Positions 56,740 to 64,000 of a stretch of 64,000 bases of DNA are shown piece by piece. A program made the position numbers and the translations under genes. Source of the stretch: Paenibacillus sp. V4I3 (GTDB taxonomy: Bacteria; Bacillota; Bacilli; Paenibacillales; NBRC-103111); contig NZ_JAUSZA010000001.1 in NCBI RefSeq assembly GCF_030817215.1, positions 6,732,501 to 6,796,500 on the forward strand, written 5' to 3'. Position 1 is the first letter of the stretch; every line of letters begins with the position of its first letter. The notes beneath the pieces were generated by a model. The model searched no databases. It saw only the letters and a list, made by a program, of their open reading frames with translations, and was not told where the DNA came from.

Positions 56740-58098
56740 ATGAGTAACAATCCTCAGCGTCAACTGCATCTCGGTGCATTTTTATTTCAGGTCGGACATC
56801 ATGTAGCCGCATGGCGTTACCCCGATACGGATGCACACGGCATTCTAAATCATGACTTTTATGAGAACTTTGCGAAAACGGCAGAACGAGGCAAGTTCGA
56901 CATGATCTTTCTCGCCGATACATTAGCGGTTATCGACCGGTACCGAACCAGTATCAAACATACCGTCACAGTGAGGCCTGAACCGCTCACCTTGCTTGCT
57001 TATTTGTCCGGTGTGACGGAACGAATCGGGCTTGCTGCCACAGTATCAACAACCTACCACGAGCCCTACAATCTGGCACGGGAATTTTCTACGCTCGACC
57101 ATTTAAGCGGAGGACGCGCTGCGTGGAATGTGGTGACTTCGGGACGAGATGAAGAAGCCCATAATTTCAGCAAATTGAAGCACCCGGATCATGATCAGCG
57201 ATATGAGCGGGCGCGCGAGTTCGTCGATGTCGTCACTGCGCTGTGGGACAGCTGGGAAGACGACGCCATTATCTCCGATCGCGACGCCGGCTTGTTTGGC
57301 AATCCGCAAAAGGTTCATGAGCTCCATCATCGGGGTCCTGAATTCTCTGTACGTGGTCCCTTAAATCTGCCCCGCTCTCCACAAGGAAGACCGGTTATTA
57401 TTCAGGCGGGAGCGTCGGATACCGGACAGCATCTCGCCGCCCAAACGGCGGAGGTCGTCTTTACGGCTTGGCAGACACTCGAAGAAGCGCAGCGTTTCTA
57501 TGCCAGCGTCAAATCACTTGCCGTTCAGTACGGCCGATCTCCGGATGAAGTGAAAATTATGCCTGGGATCTTCCCTATCATAGGCGCGACGGAAGAGGAA
57601 GCCAGAGAAAAAGAAGCGCTGCTTCAGCAGCAAGTGTTACCTGCAGTCGGATTATCGATGCTGTCCGCATCGCTGGGTGTCGACCTGACCGGCTACCCGC
57701 TTGACGGACCGCTGCCCGAGCTTCCCGAGCTGGAGCAAATTAACGGAGGCAAAAGCCGCTTCCAGCTCGTGGCGGACATGGCCCGGAGGGAAAACTTGAC
57801 CATCCGGCAGCTCATGTACCGGGTGACGGGGGCGCGCGGGCATCGAACCATATCTGGTACTCCGGTGCAAATCGCCGATCAATTGGAGGAATGGTTCACA
57901 CAGGGAGCCTGCGACGGTTTCAATATTATGCCGCCCTATTTGCCTGGAGGCCTTGAGGAATTCGTAGAGAAGATCATTCCCGAGCTTCAAAAACGCGGGC
58001 TATTTCGTACCGAATACACCGGTACTACGCTGCGTGAGCATCTGGGTTTAGTTCGTCCCCCAAGCCGTTTCGAAAGCAATGCCGCTTCCGGGCAATAA
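56740..58098 (+). CDS. LLM-class FMN-dependent monooxygenase, copy 2
   Basis: 452 residues from the ATG at 56740, after GGAGG. Same family as copy 1 with closely parallel motifs (RQLHLGAFLFQVGHHVAAWR, FDMIFLADTLAV, STLDHLSGGRAAWNVVTS, GARGHRTISGTPVQIADQLE, DGFNIMPPYLPGGLEEF). It is more similar to copy 3 than to copy 1. Thirty-four nucleotides after copy 1, so co-transcribed. Needs a flavin reductase, which is not visible in the cluster. Confidence 0.88.
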   Translation: MSNNPQRQLHLGAFLFQVGHHVAAWRYPDTDAHGILNHDFYENFAKTAERGKFDMIFLADTLAVIDRYRTSIKHTVTVRPEPLTLLAYLSGVTERIGLAATVSTTYHEPYNLAREFSTLDHLSGGRAAWNVVTSGRDEEAHNFSKLKHPDHDQRYERAREFVDVVTALWDSWEDDAIISDRDAGLFGNPQKVHELHHRGPEFSVRGPLNLPRSPQGRPVIIQAGASDTGQHLAAQTAEVVFTAWQTLEEAQRFYASVKSLAVQYGRSPDEVKIMPGIFPIIGATEEEAREKEALLQQQVLPAVGLSMLSASLGVDLTGYPLDGPLPELPELEQINGGKSRFQLVADMARRENLTIRQLMYRVTGARGHRTISGTPVQIADQLEEWFTQGACDGFNIMPPYLPGGLEEFVEKIIPELQKRGLFRTEYTGTTLREHLGLVRPPSRFESNAASGQ

Positions 58099-58124
58099 CA
58101 CATAACAAATTGGAGGAATCATTC

Positions 58125-59477
58125 ATGGGGAATAAACAGAGACAGCTTCATCTGGGGGCATTCATTTTCGGAGTCGGTCATCATGTCGCTGCATGGAGAT
58201 ACCCGCACACCGATACCGCAGGTTTGTTGAAGTTTGACTTTTACCGAAAATTTGCGCAAACGGCCGAGCGCGGTAAGTTCGACATGATTTTTATCGAAGA
58301 CATTCCTGCCTTACCGGAGCATTTGGACACAGCGGTTAAACACACCGTGCCGGTCCGGGCTGAGCCGCTCATGCTTTTGTCTGCACTCGCTTCCGTCACC
58401 AAGCATATCGGCCTTGCCGGCACCGTATCTACCACTTACAGCGAGCCCTTTCATGTCGCGAGGAAATTTGCGTCACTTGATCATTTAAGCAGAGGAAGAG
58501 CGGCATGGAACGCGGTAACCACCAGTATGGAAGTGACCGCGCATAACTTTGGCCGCGACCAGCATTTGGATCATTCGCTTCGTTATGAACGCGCGAAAGA
58601 ATTCGTCGATGTGGTCACTGCACTGTGGGACAGCTGGGAAGATGAAGCTCTAATCATTGACAAAGCTTCCGGCATTTTCGCCAACCCGGACAAAGTGCAC
58701 AGCATCGATCATCACGGAACGCATTTTTCCGTCCGCGGTCCTCTGAATGTGCATCGCTCCCCGCAAGGACGCCCCGTTATCGTGCAGGCCGGGTCCTCGA
58801 CAACCGGTCAGGCTTTTGCTGCACAGACAGCGGAAGTTGTATTCACGGCTTGGCAAACGTTGGATGAGGCACTAAGCTTCTATTCCAGTTTAAAAAGCCA
58901 ACTCCCCTTATATGGCCGTACAGAGAGTGAGTTGAAGATTTTGCCGGGGATACTCCCTATTATCGGAGCTACGGAAGAAGAAGCCAAGGAGAAGGAGGCC
59001 GCTCTGCAAGAGCTCGTTCACCCGGCGGTTGGTCTCTCGATGATATCCGGGATTCTGCGGCATGATCTTTCCACTTATCATCTGGACGGAACGCTCCCCG
59101 ATCTGGTGGACTCCACGGGTATTAACGGGGCAAAAAGCCGATATCAGCTTATTCTCGATATGGCGAGGAGGGAGCAGCTATCCATTCGGCAATTAATCGC
59201 CCGAGTAACCGGCGCACGCGGGCACCGTACGATTGCCGGGACACCTGAACAGATCGCCGATCAACTCGAAGCATGGTTTTTGCAAGGGGCCTGCGATGGA
59301 TTCAACATTATGCCGCCTTATTTACCGGGAGGTTTGGAAGAATTCGTCGATCTGGTCGTTCCTGAACTCCAGCGACGCGGATTGTATCGTACCGAATATA
59401 CGGGCCGGACGCTGCGCGAACACCTTGACTTAGCTAAACCGATCAATCGTTTTCAGAAAGCCTCAGTCTCCTCTTAA
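58125..59477 (+). CDS. LLM-class FMN-dependent monooxygenase, copy 3
   Basis: 450 residues from the ATG at 58125, eight bases after GGAGG; a TTG at 58110 is inside the ribosome site. Family motifs as in copy 2 (QLHLGAFIFGVGHHVAAWRY, SLDHLSRGRAAWNAVTT, GARGHRTIAGTPEQIADQLE). Copies 2 and 3 look like a recent tandem duplication that has diverged in the active-site strands (IFLADTLAVIDRY against IFIEDIPALPEHL), which suggests different substrates. Confidence 0.88.
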   Translation: MGNKQRQLHLGAFIFGVGHHVAAWRYPHTDTAGLLKFDFYRKFAQTAERGKFDMIFIEDIPALPEHLDTAVKHTVPVRAEPLMLLSALASVTKHIGLAGTVSTTYSEPFHVARKFASLDHLSRGRAAWNAVTTSMEVTAHNFGRDQHLDHSLRYERAKEFVDVVTALWDSWEDEALIIDKASGIFANPDKVHSIDHHGTHFSVRGPLNVHRSPQGRPVIVQAGSSTTGQAFAAQTAEVVFTAWQTLDEALSFYSSLKSQLPLYGRTESELKILPGILPIIGATEEEAKEKEAALQELVHPAVGLSMISGILRHDLSTYHLDGTLPDLVDSTGINGAKSRYQLILDMARREQLSIRQLIARVTGARGHRTIAGTPEQIADQLEAWFLQGACDGFNIMPPYLPGGLEEFVDLVVPELQRRGLYRTEYTGRTLREHLDLAKPINRFQKASVSS

Positions 59478-59515
59478 AATAACTAATTAAAAATTTCAAA
59501 AGGGGGTTCTTCATC

Positions 59516-60604
59516 ATGAAAAAGCAAACATGGTTTTTCAAAAGCTTATCCGTCTTAACCATTCTCTATTTGGGGCTGGTACTAACAGCATGCGGAAAAA
59601 CAGCGAACACATCCGCCGGTTCGAATACGCCTGCTCCTTCACTTGCAGCATCTTCCACACCCAGCAGTCAAACTGCAGCGGATGCTAAGCCCAAAGAAAA
59701 AGTAACCGTCAATATCGGTGTACAGGGCAAAACCGGCATCCTCGTCTACGCCCGGGAAAACAGATTTTTCGAAAAAGCCTTTGCAGCTGTTGGAGCCGAA
59801 GTAAAATGGAACGAATTTGCCAGTGGCCCTCCCCATTTTGAAGGATTGGCTTCAGGAAGACTCGATTTCGGAAGCGTCGGAGGAACGCCGGTCATTTCCG
59901 GCCAAGTCGGCGGCTTAGATTTCAAAGCCATTGGCGTCACGGGAGACGGTAAAAAAGGCAATATGATCATCATTCCGAAAAATAGTCCGATCAAAGAACT
60001 AAAGGATTTGAAGGGCAAGAAAATCGCAGTAGCCAAAGGCAGCAGCGCTTATAATTTCTTATATATGGCTATCGATAAGGTCGGTTTGAAAGGCGACGAC
60101 ATTAAAGTGATTCAGCTTCAACCCGATGAAGCCAGACCTGCTTTGGATAGCGGCGCGATTGATGCTTGGTCGATTTGGGATCCATATGCGACCACTGCCG
60201 TCTTTCAAACCGGCGCTAAAATATTGGTATCCGGTCAAGATTTGAATATCAATGCTCCCGGCTTCTTGATTGCAAGAACCAAGTTTACCCAGGAACACCC
60301 CGATCTCACAGTGCTCTTCCTGAAAACTTACGAGCAAGCCCGCAAATATTACTTAGATCATCAAGACGAAGTTGCAGACGAATTTGTCAAAACGCAAAAG
60401 CTTGACAAAGAGATCATCGTCACTGTTTTGAAAAACTCAACACCTTTGCTATCACCGATCACTGCCGAATACGCCAAAGCCCATCAAGAGCAGGCCGACT
60501 TCCTTTATTCAGTAGGGGCGATAAACAAAAAACTTGATACTTCGCATGTATTGGAAAGTAAGTTTGTTGAGCAAGCGCTCAAAGAGCTGGGCACGCAGAA
60601 ATGA
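59516..60604 (+). CDS. second sulfonate/nitrate-type substrate-binding lipoprotein
   Basis: 362 residues, lipobox LTAC (Cys26). SsuA/TauA-type domain: NIGVQGKTGILVYARENRFF, FGSVGGTPVISGQVGGL, KGKKIAVAKGSSAYNFLYMA, QLQPDEARPALDSGAIDAWS. Parallel in every segment to the ssuA product at 51.1 kb. It has no permease or ATPase of its own here, so it probably feeds the divergent SsuBC. Ends at a strong terminator. Confidence 0.87.
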   Translation: MKKQTWFFKSLSVLTILYLGLVLTACGKTANTSAGSNTPAPSLAASSTPSSQTAADAKPKEKVTVNIGVQGKTGILVYARENRFFEKAFAAVGAEVKWNEFASGPPHFEGLASGRLDFGSVGGTPVISGQVGGLDFKAIGVTGDGKKGNMIIIPKNSPIKELKDLKGKKIAVAKGSSAYNFLYMAIDKVGLKGDDIKVIQLQPDEARPALDSGAIDAWSIWDPYATTAVFQTGAKILVSGQDLNINAPGFLIARTKFTQEHPDLTVLFLKTYEQARKYYLDHQDEVADEFVKTQKLDKEIIVTVLKNSTPLLSPITAEYAKAHQEQADFLYSVGAINKKLDTSHVLESKFVEQALKELGTQK

Positions 60605-60646
60605 GAATCGGCTCCGCATTTAGAAGCAGAGAGTTTCAATGTAAGA

Positions 60647-60682
60647 AAGAACCGTCAGGGAAGATCTCCCGACGGTTCTTTT
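60647..60682 (+). terminator. intrinsic terminator
   Basis: AAGAACCGTC-GGGA stem with TCCC-GACGGTTCTT and TTTT tail; ends the monooxygenase operon. Confidence 0.85.
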
Positions 60683-60733
60683 GGTTATATCCATCAATCC
60701 ACTTAATATTCATTCCGATTATTTCAAATCAAA

Positions 60734-61279
60734 TCATTGATCATGCAGAAATGACCGCAAATGATCTCTTTTTCTGGAACGAAGCCGTGCGGCCATTTCT
60801 TTGGACCAATCGGAATCCCGATTTCCCCCTGTCCGCGTTAGTAAAAATTCCCGAATGGCTTGGTTGTAGGATTCAATTCCAGCCGCATACGATTCCGTTG
60901 AGTACCTTTCATGATGAACAATCGTTTCAACCGGCAGACGAGGTCTTTGTGTCAGATGCTGAGCCGGGTATCCGACGCACATTCCATATACGGGATAGAC
61001 ACACTTGGGCAGTAACAGCAACTCGGATATCTCCTTTGGTTTATCCCGTATTCCGCCGATATAGACGATACCAAGGCCTAGCGATTCTACTGTAACCGCT
61101 CCGTTTTGCGCTGCCAAAGCGGCATCGATCGTTGAAATCAGGAAGATCTCCGTCGAATCGGGCAGCGTTAGTTCCTCTACATCATATAAACTGGCGGCAA
61201 TCTGCAGACGTCTAATGTCAGCGCACCATACGAGGAATACCGGACATTCATCGATATAGGGTTGATTATTAGCATGCCC
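60734..61279 (-). pseudogene. NfsA-type nitroreductase, N-terminally truncated
   Basis: The frame is open from GHANNQPYIDECPVFLVWCA through ISTIDAALAAQNGAVTVESL and LGIVYIGGIRDKP to PVYGMCVGYPAQHLTQRPRL, the FMN-binding and substrate segments of NfsA/NfrA oxidoreductases. The first ~65 residues, including the N-terminal FMN phosphate-binding RRS-type motif, are missing and no start codon with ribosome site exists upstream. It would otherwise be a flavin reductase suited to the LLM enzymes. Confidence 0.75.
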
Positions 61280-61339
61280 TTTTTCCCCTTTCTGTTCTTA
61301 GAACTGGTTTGTCAATTCCGATTGTCATACCCTGACATA

Positions 61340-61379
61340 AATAAACCGAAACCCTGATTTAAGGATTCCGGTCTATTTA
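61340..61379. terminator. bidirectional hairpin
   Basis: AAATAAACCG/CGGTCTATTT stem with inner AACCCTGATTTAAGGATT pairing, between the nitroreductase and sulfatase remnants. Confidence 0.5.
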
Positions 61380-61411
61380 GCCCAAGTAGAATATACTCAA
61401 TCCTTCATCTG

Positions 61412-62058
61412 TTATGGCTTTCTTTTATACGAATATGCAGTACTGTTATCAAACTGTTCCTGCCAATCCGGAGCGGCAATTCCCGAAACGCTTCCTTTCA
61501 ACAAAGGGTCTTTCGTACGGCTCATCCAAGCATCAACCTTAGACCTTAGCTCTATAAGAACTTCCGCATACTCTGGAAGGTTGGCAACGTTACATTTTTC
61601 AATCGGATCCTTCTCCAAATCGTACAACTCCTCCGGAACGTTAGGAGCGTAATACTCATCTCTTACGACAACTCCCGAAAGATTCGATGAATATCAAGCG
61701 GCAAGTAAACCGACGGGCCATCCTCAAAGTTACGGATATATTTAAATTTCCCTGTCCATACACTCCGCATAGGGTGATATTGGTCATGCCAGGTAAGCTC
61801 AGAAAAGGAATGATCGCGGGTTGGCAGATTACTTTCCGCAGGTTTCAATAGGTTCAAAAAGCTGTTTCTATCAATCCCTTGCGGGACATCTGCTCCAATA
61901 AATTCGAGGAGAGTCGGCATTAAGTCTACGTTGCATAACAGTTGATTTACAACCTTACCTCCATCCATACGCCCAGGATAATACATGACTAGCGCTGTTT
62001 CCAAACCAGCATCCATCAAAGTACCTTTGGCTCTCGGGAAAGCGATACCGTGATCGCT
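61412..62058 (-). pseudogene. sulfatase C-terminal fragment, frameshifted
   Basis: DHGIAFPRAKGTLMDAGLET, then VDLMPTLLEFIGADVPQGID and SVWTGKFKYIRNFE belong to alkaline-phosphatase-superfamily sulfatases. At about 61,660 the frame shifts; the neighbouring frame continues with SGVVVRDEYYAPNVPEEL and YDLEKDPIEKCNVANLPEY. The N-terminal half with the formylglycine cysteine is missing: the 5' end is fused to an ABC ATPase gene at a short GCGATC overlap. Confidence 0.75.
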
Positions 62059-62512
62059 ACTCGCTGCCGCTGTCCACCAGACAGCTCCGAAGGAAAGTGC
62101 TTCCTGCGGTCCAGTAAATCCACCGCTTCCAATGCATGAAATACAAGCGGCTCCCGCTCTTTCTTGCTCATTCCCCGATAAATCAAAGGCAGCTCCACAT
62201 TCTCATAAGCACTTAATCTCGGCAGCAAGTTAAAACTCTGAAAAACGAAGCCAATCTTCTGATTACGAATCTCAGCAAGCCCAGAATCCTTAAGACATTT
62301 ATTGCATGACCATCCAGATCATAGATACCTTTATCTACAACATCCAAACACCCGATGATGTTCATCAGTGTTGATTTGCCGGAACCTGACGGTCCCATGA
62401 TTGCCACGAACTCTCCATAATCAATATCTAACGAGACATCGTCTAACGCTTTAATCGTTTCCTCGCCCATCGTATAATACTTACTGGCATTTTCAATATG
62501 AATTAATGTCAT
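62055..62512 (-). pseudogene. ABC transporter ATPase (MacB/LolD type), frameshifted and truncated
   Basis: From the ATG at 62512 (after GGAGGTGAAGG): IHIENASKYYTMGEETIKAL, Walker A GPSGSGKST, MNIIGCLDVVDKGIYDLDG. Near 62,295 the frame shifts; the next frame gives LAEIRNQKIGFVFQSFNLLP, NVELPLIYRGMSKKEREP and signature LSGGQRQRVAI, and then runs into the sulfatase. Walker B and the rest are lost. Confidence 0.78.
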
Positions 62513-62572
62513 AACCTTCACCTCCATTACTTGCACATCGTCCAAATAAATGAAGTATCCGATTCGTAACCC

Positions 62573-62938
62573 TTATCGTTTCGCCTTATAAAACTCATGA
62601 TACAGTTTCATCAGCGCCCTCTTCTCAATCCGCGACACATAGGAGCGGCTAATGCCCAGCTCCTTCGCAATCTCTCGCTGCGTCCGCTCTTCACCGCCAA
62701 GCTCCAGCCCAAACCGGCCAACGACGACTTCCTTCTCGCGATCGTCCAAGATTTCCAAGTTCCGATATATTTTACTCTTCTCTATCTTGAGCTGAACCTT
62801 ATCCACGACATCATCGGCCTCCGTGCCGAGAATATCGATCAACGTGATTTCATTCCCCTCTTTGTCCGTTCCGATGGGATCATGCAAGGAAACATCTTTG
62901 CGCGTTTTCTTCAGCGAGCGCAGATGCATTAAGATCTC
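62573..62938 (-). pseudogene. sigK: sporulation sigma factor K, C-terminal half (SpoIIIC-like)
   Basis: Encodes [37 protein letters not shown] and [20 protein letters not shown]: sigma regions 3 and 4 of SigK, clearly closer to SigK than to SigE/F/G. Similarity begins abruptly at Glu-Ile-Leu just before MHLR, and an in-frame TAA lies one codon further upstream. In Bacillus subtilis the skin element splits sigK (spoIVCB/spoIIIC) at the matching place. Either the gene is interrupted by a developmentally excised element continuing to the right, or it is a plain truncation. There is no independent ribosome site. Confidence 0.8.
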
Positions 62939-62985
62939 TATTTAAATGTCATAAGTGTTCATTTGACACTTCTTAGATACATTTG
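62939..62985. other. sequence at the sigK break, candidate recombination site
   Basis: AAGTGTTCATTTGACACTT, an imperfect palindrome, lies within 25 nt of the point where SigK similarity stops. Serine-recombinase attachment sites are often imperfect palindromes; the assignment is speculative. Confidence 0.25.
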
Positions 62986-63564
62986 GAGCATTACTTTTCA
63001 TAGAACCTTTGAATTGATTAAATTTTTAGATGCTTAACATTAATTTTAAAGAAATTGAAGAAAATACTTCTTACCTAACCTTTAGTTTTTGAATAACTCA
63101 AACCAAATTAAAATAGATGTAAAAGAAATCTTTCTCCCCCGACACAGTAACACTGGAAACCTATTTTTCTCCGCAACTTTATATACGAACAGCCGCTGAA
63201 CTCTACTAACGTTGCAAGCGGAACAAGCAACGGTAAGAGTACATCATTTATTGGGAAAAGAACACCTCCCTGCATCCTATCAAAGAAGTATTTAAGGATT
63301 AATAACCCTATCCTCAAAGAGAATGGGGATTATTTTTTATTTAGCATTTGTTTATTCTTACTTTGATGAGATTTTATTCAAATTTATGGAAGCGTTGCTT
63401 GGTGTACACAACCTTTTGACGTCCCGAACGGGTGCTCCGTTAACCATGAGCAGGTGTCAGACGAGAGGCTTAATCCGAAGGAAGCTGATTGCAGTTGAAG
63501 AACGGCTTGATTAGCGAAAACTGCCAGTCAATGCTCAAACCAAAACTTATACATTTTCACTATC
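62986..63564. other. intergenic region right of sigK, no supported gene
   Basis: AT-rich sequence with short frames on both strands, none with motifs or ribosome sites. If a skin-like element interrupts sigK, this is its left end. Confidence 0.4.
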
Positions 63565-63630
63565 ATGGAGGTAACCGGGCTGACGAAAGAGGAGATTGAA
63601 AAATTAAATATAAGCACTGTTGATTTATAG
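63565..63630 (+). pseudogene. Rpn/PD-(D/E)XK transposase-type C-terminal remnant
   Basis: EVTGLTKEEIEKLN is the usual tail of Rpn-family recombination-promoting nucleases/putative transposases. Only ~20 residues are recognisable. Confidence 0.4.
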
Positions 63631-63631
63631 C

Positions 63632-63685
63632 AAAAAAAGGGACTATCCTCCGGCAATCATTCATGCCTGCGGATAGTCCCTTTTC
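63632..63685. terminator. strong intrinsic terminator
   Basis: GGGACTATCC/GGATAGTCCC stem with inner CCGGCA/TGCCTG pairing, T and A runs on both sides; serves the SLH gene on the minus strand. Confidence 0.8.
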
Positions 63686-63756
63686 CATTCGTTCATCTGA
63701 ATTTTTTGCTGCCGATCAATTTGGCGCTCAGCGATAGCAGCCCCGCATCAGAACCA

Positions 63757-64000
63757 CTACGGTTTCGCTTGTAAAGCTCTGAGAATGACCGTGACCGCTT
63801 CTGCGCGGGTCGTGTTCACTTTCGGTTTCACTGTGCCGTCTTCATAACCGTTGATCAAGCCTTTGGCTGTCGCCGTTGCAAGAGCCGTGCGTGCCCAGTC
63901 GGATATTTCGGCGCTATCCGGGAAGTTGACGCTCTTGTCCGTCGCAGCCAGCTTGGCGGCGCGAACGACGATCGCCGCCATTTGCTCGCGGGTAATGAGA
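63757..64000 (-). CDS. SLH-domain protein, C-terminal part
   Basis: The frame enters from the right edge with ITREQMAAIVVRAAKL and continues FPDSAEISDWARTALATATA, KGLINGYEDGTVKPKVNTTR, AEAVTVILRAL: one complete S-layer-homology repeat and the end of the previous one. SLH domains anchor surface proteins to pyruvylated cell-wall polymers. The rest of the protein, and thus its function, is outside the window. Confidence 0.85.
   Translation of the reverse strand, partial: LITREQMAAIVVRAAKLAATDKSVNFPDSAEISDWARTALATATAKGLINGYEDGTVKPKVNTTRAEAVTVILRALQAKP

Noticed and set aside
63108-63317. 69-residue minus-strand hydrophobic frame
   Set aside because: No ribosome site, no recognisable holin or membrane family, and the tail is low complexity.

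Overview
The window looks like a chromosome of a spore-forming, moderately low-GC Bacillota of the Paenibacillus type. The reasons are: the C-terminal half of sporulation sigma factor K, an S-layer-homology (SLH) protein at the right edge, strong GGAGG ribosome sites, frequent TTG/GTG starts, and GGCTGCCG-stem terminators. Genus is inference; no rRNA or housekeeping marker is present.

Layout. (1) 1-2.9 kb: end of an alpha/beta hydrolase, a LysR regulator, and fragments of a GH3 enzyme, a sialate O-acetylesterase and an IS1182-type transposase. (2) 2.9-8.9 kb: ribose operon rbsR-rbsK-rbsD-rbsA-rbsC-rbsB on the minus strand, with rbsK frameshifted in a G run and a LacI-type operator upstream of rbsR. 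(3) 9-11.2 kb: truncated carbohydrate-use genes (sugar-binding protein, GH78 rhamnosidase, AraC, ABC permease). (4) 11.4-17.2 kb: cytochrome P460/DUF4405 pair with an FNR-like site, AraC plus aldo/keto reductase, DJ-1 protein. (5) 17.5-45 kb: accessory region made largely of single small minus-strand genes (lipoproteins, DinB, GNAT, aldo/keto reductase, hypotheticals). Many are followed by a ~90-bp hairpin repeat (element A), always in the same orientation. Two ORF-less group II introns sit at the same position inside two copies of element A. A second modular repeat (element B, GACAAGAAC units) occurs at four loci. IS1111/IS110 remnants, a decayed DDE-transposase/ExeA-ATPase transposon, a YadA-like/peptidase G2 protein, a beta-propeller/SH3/LysM protein and a TetR-SDR pair are also here. 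(6) 47-60.7 kb: an intact sulfur and methionine region. On the minus strand ssuB-ssuC-aldo/keto reductase-ssuA-threonine-synthase-like-metQ-metN-metI run co-directionally. Divergently, three paralogous flavin monooxygenases and a second sulfonate-type binding protein lie on the plus strand. Each arm starts with a leader ending in an intrinsic terminator, which suggests attenuation. (7) 60.7-64 kb: broken nitroreductase, sulfatase and ABC ATPase, the C-terminal half of sigK cut at the position where skin elements interrupt this gene in other spore formers, and the end of an SLH protein.

How it fits together. The sulfur region can be read as uptake of sulfonates or sulfones (SsuABC plus a second binding protein), oxidative release of sulfite by the monooxygenases, and supply of methionine (MetNIQ). 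The middle of the window is the most unusual part: a series of one-gene units each ending in a structured element, invaded by group II introns and close to IS110-family elements. This resembles an integron cassette array, but no integrase is visible and the core sequence is not a canonical attC. It is presented as a hypothesis.
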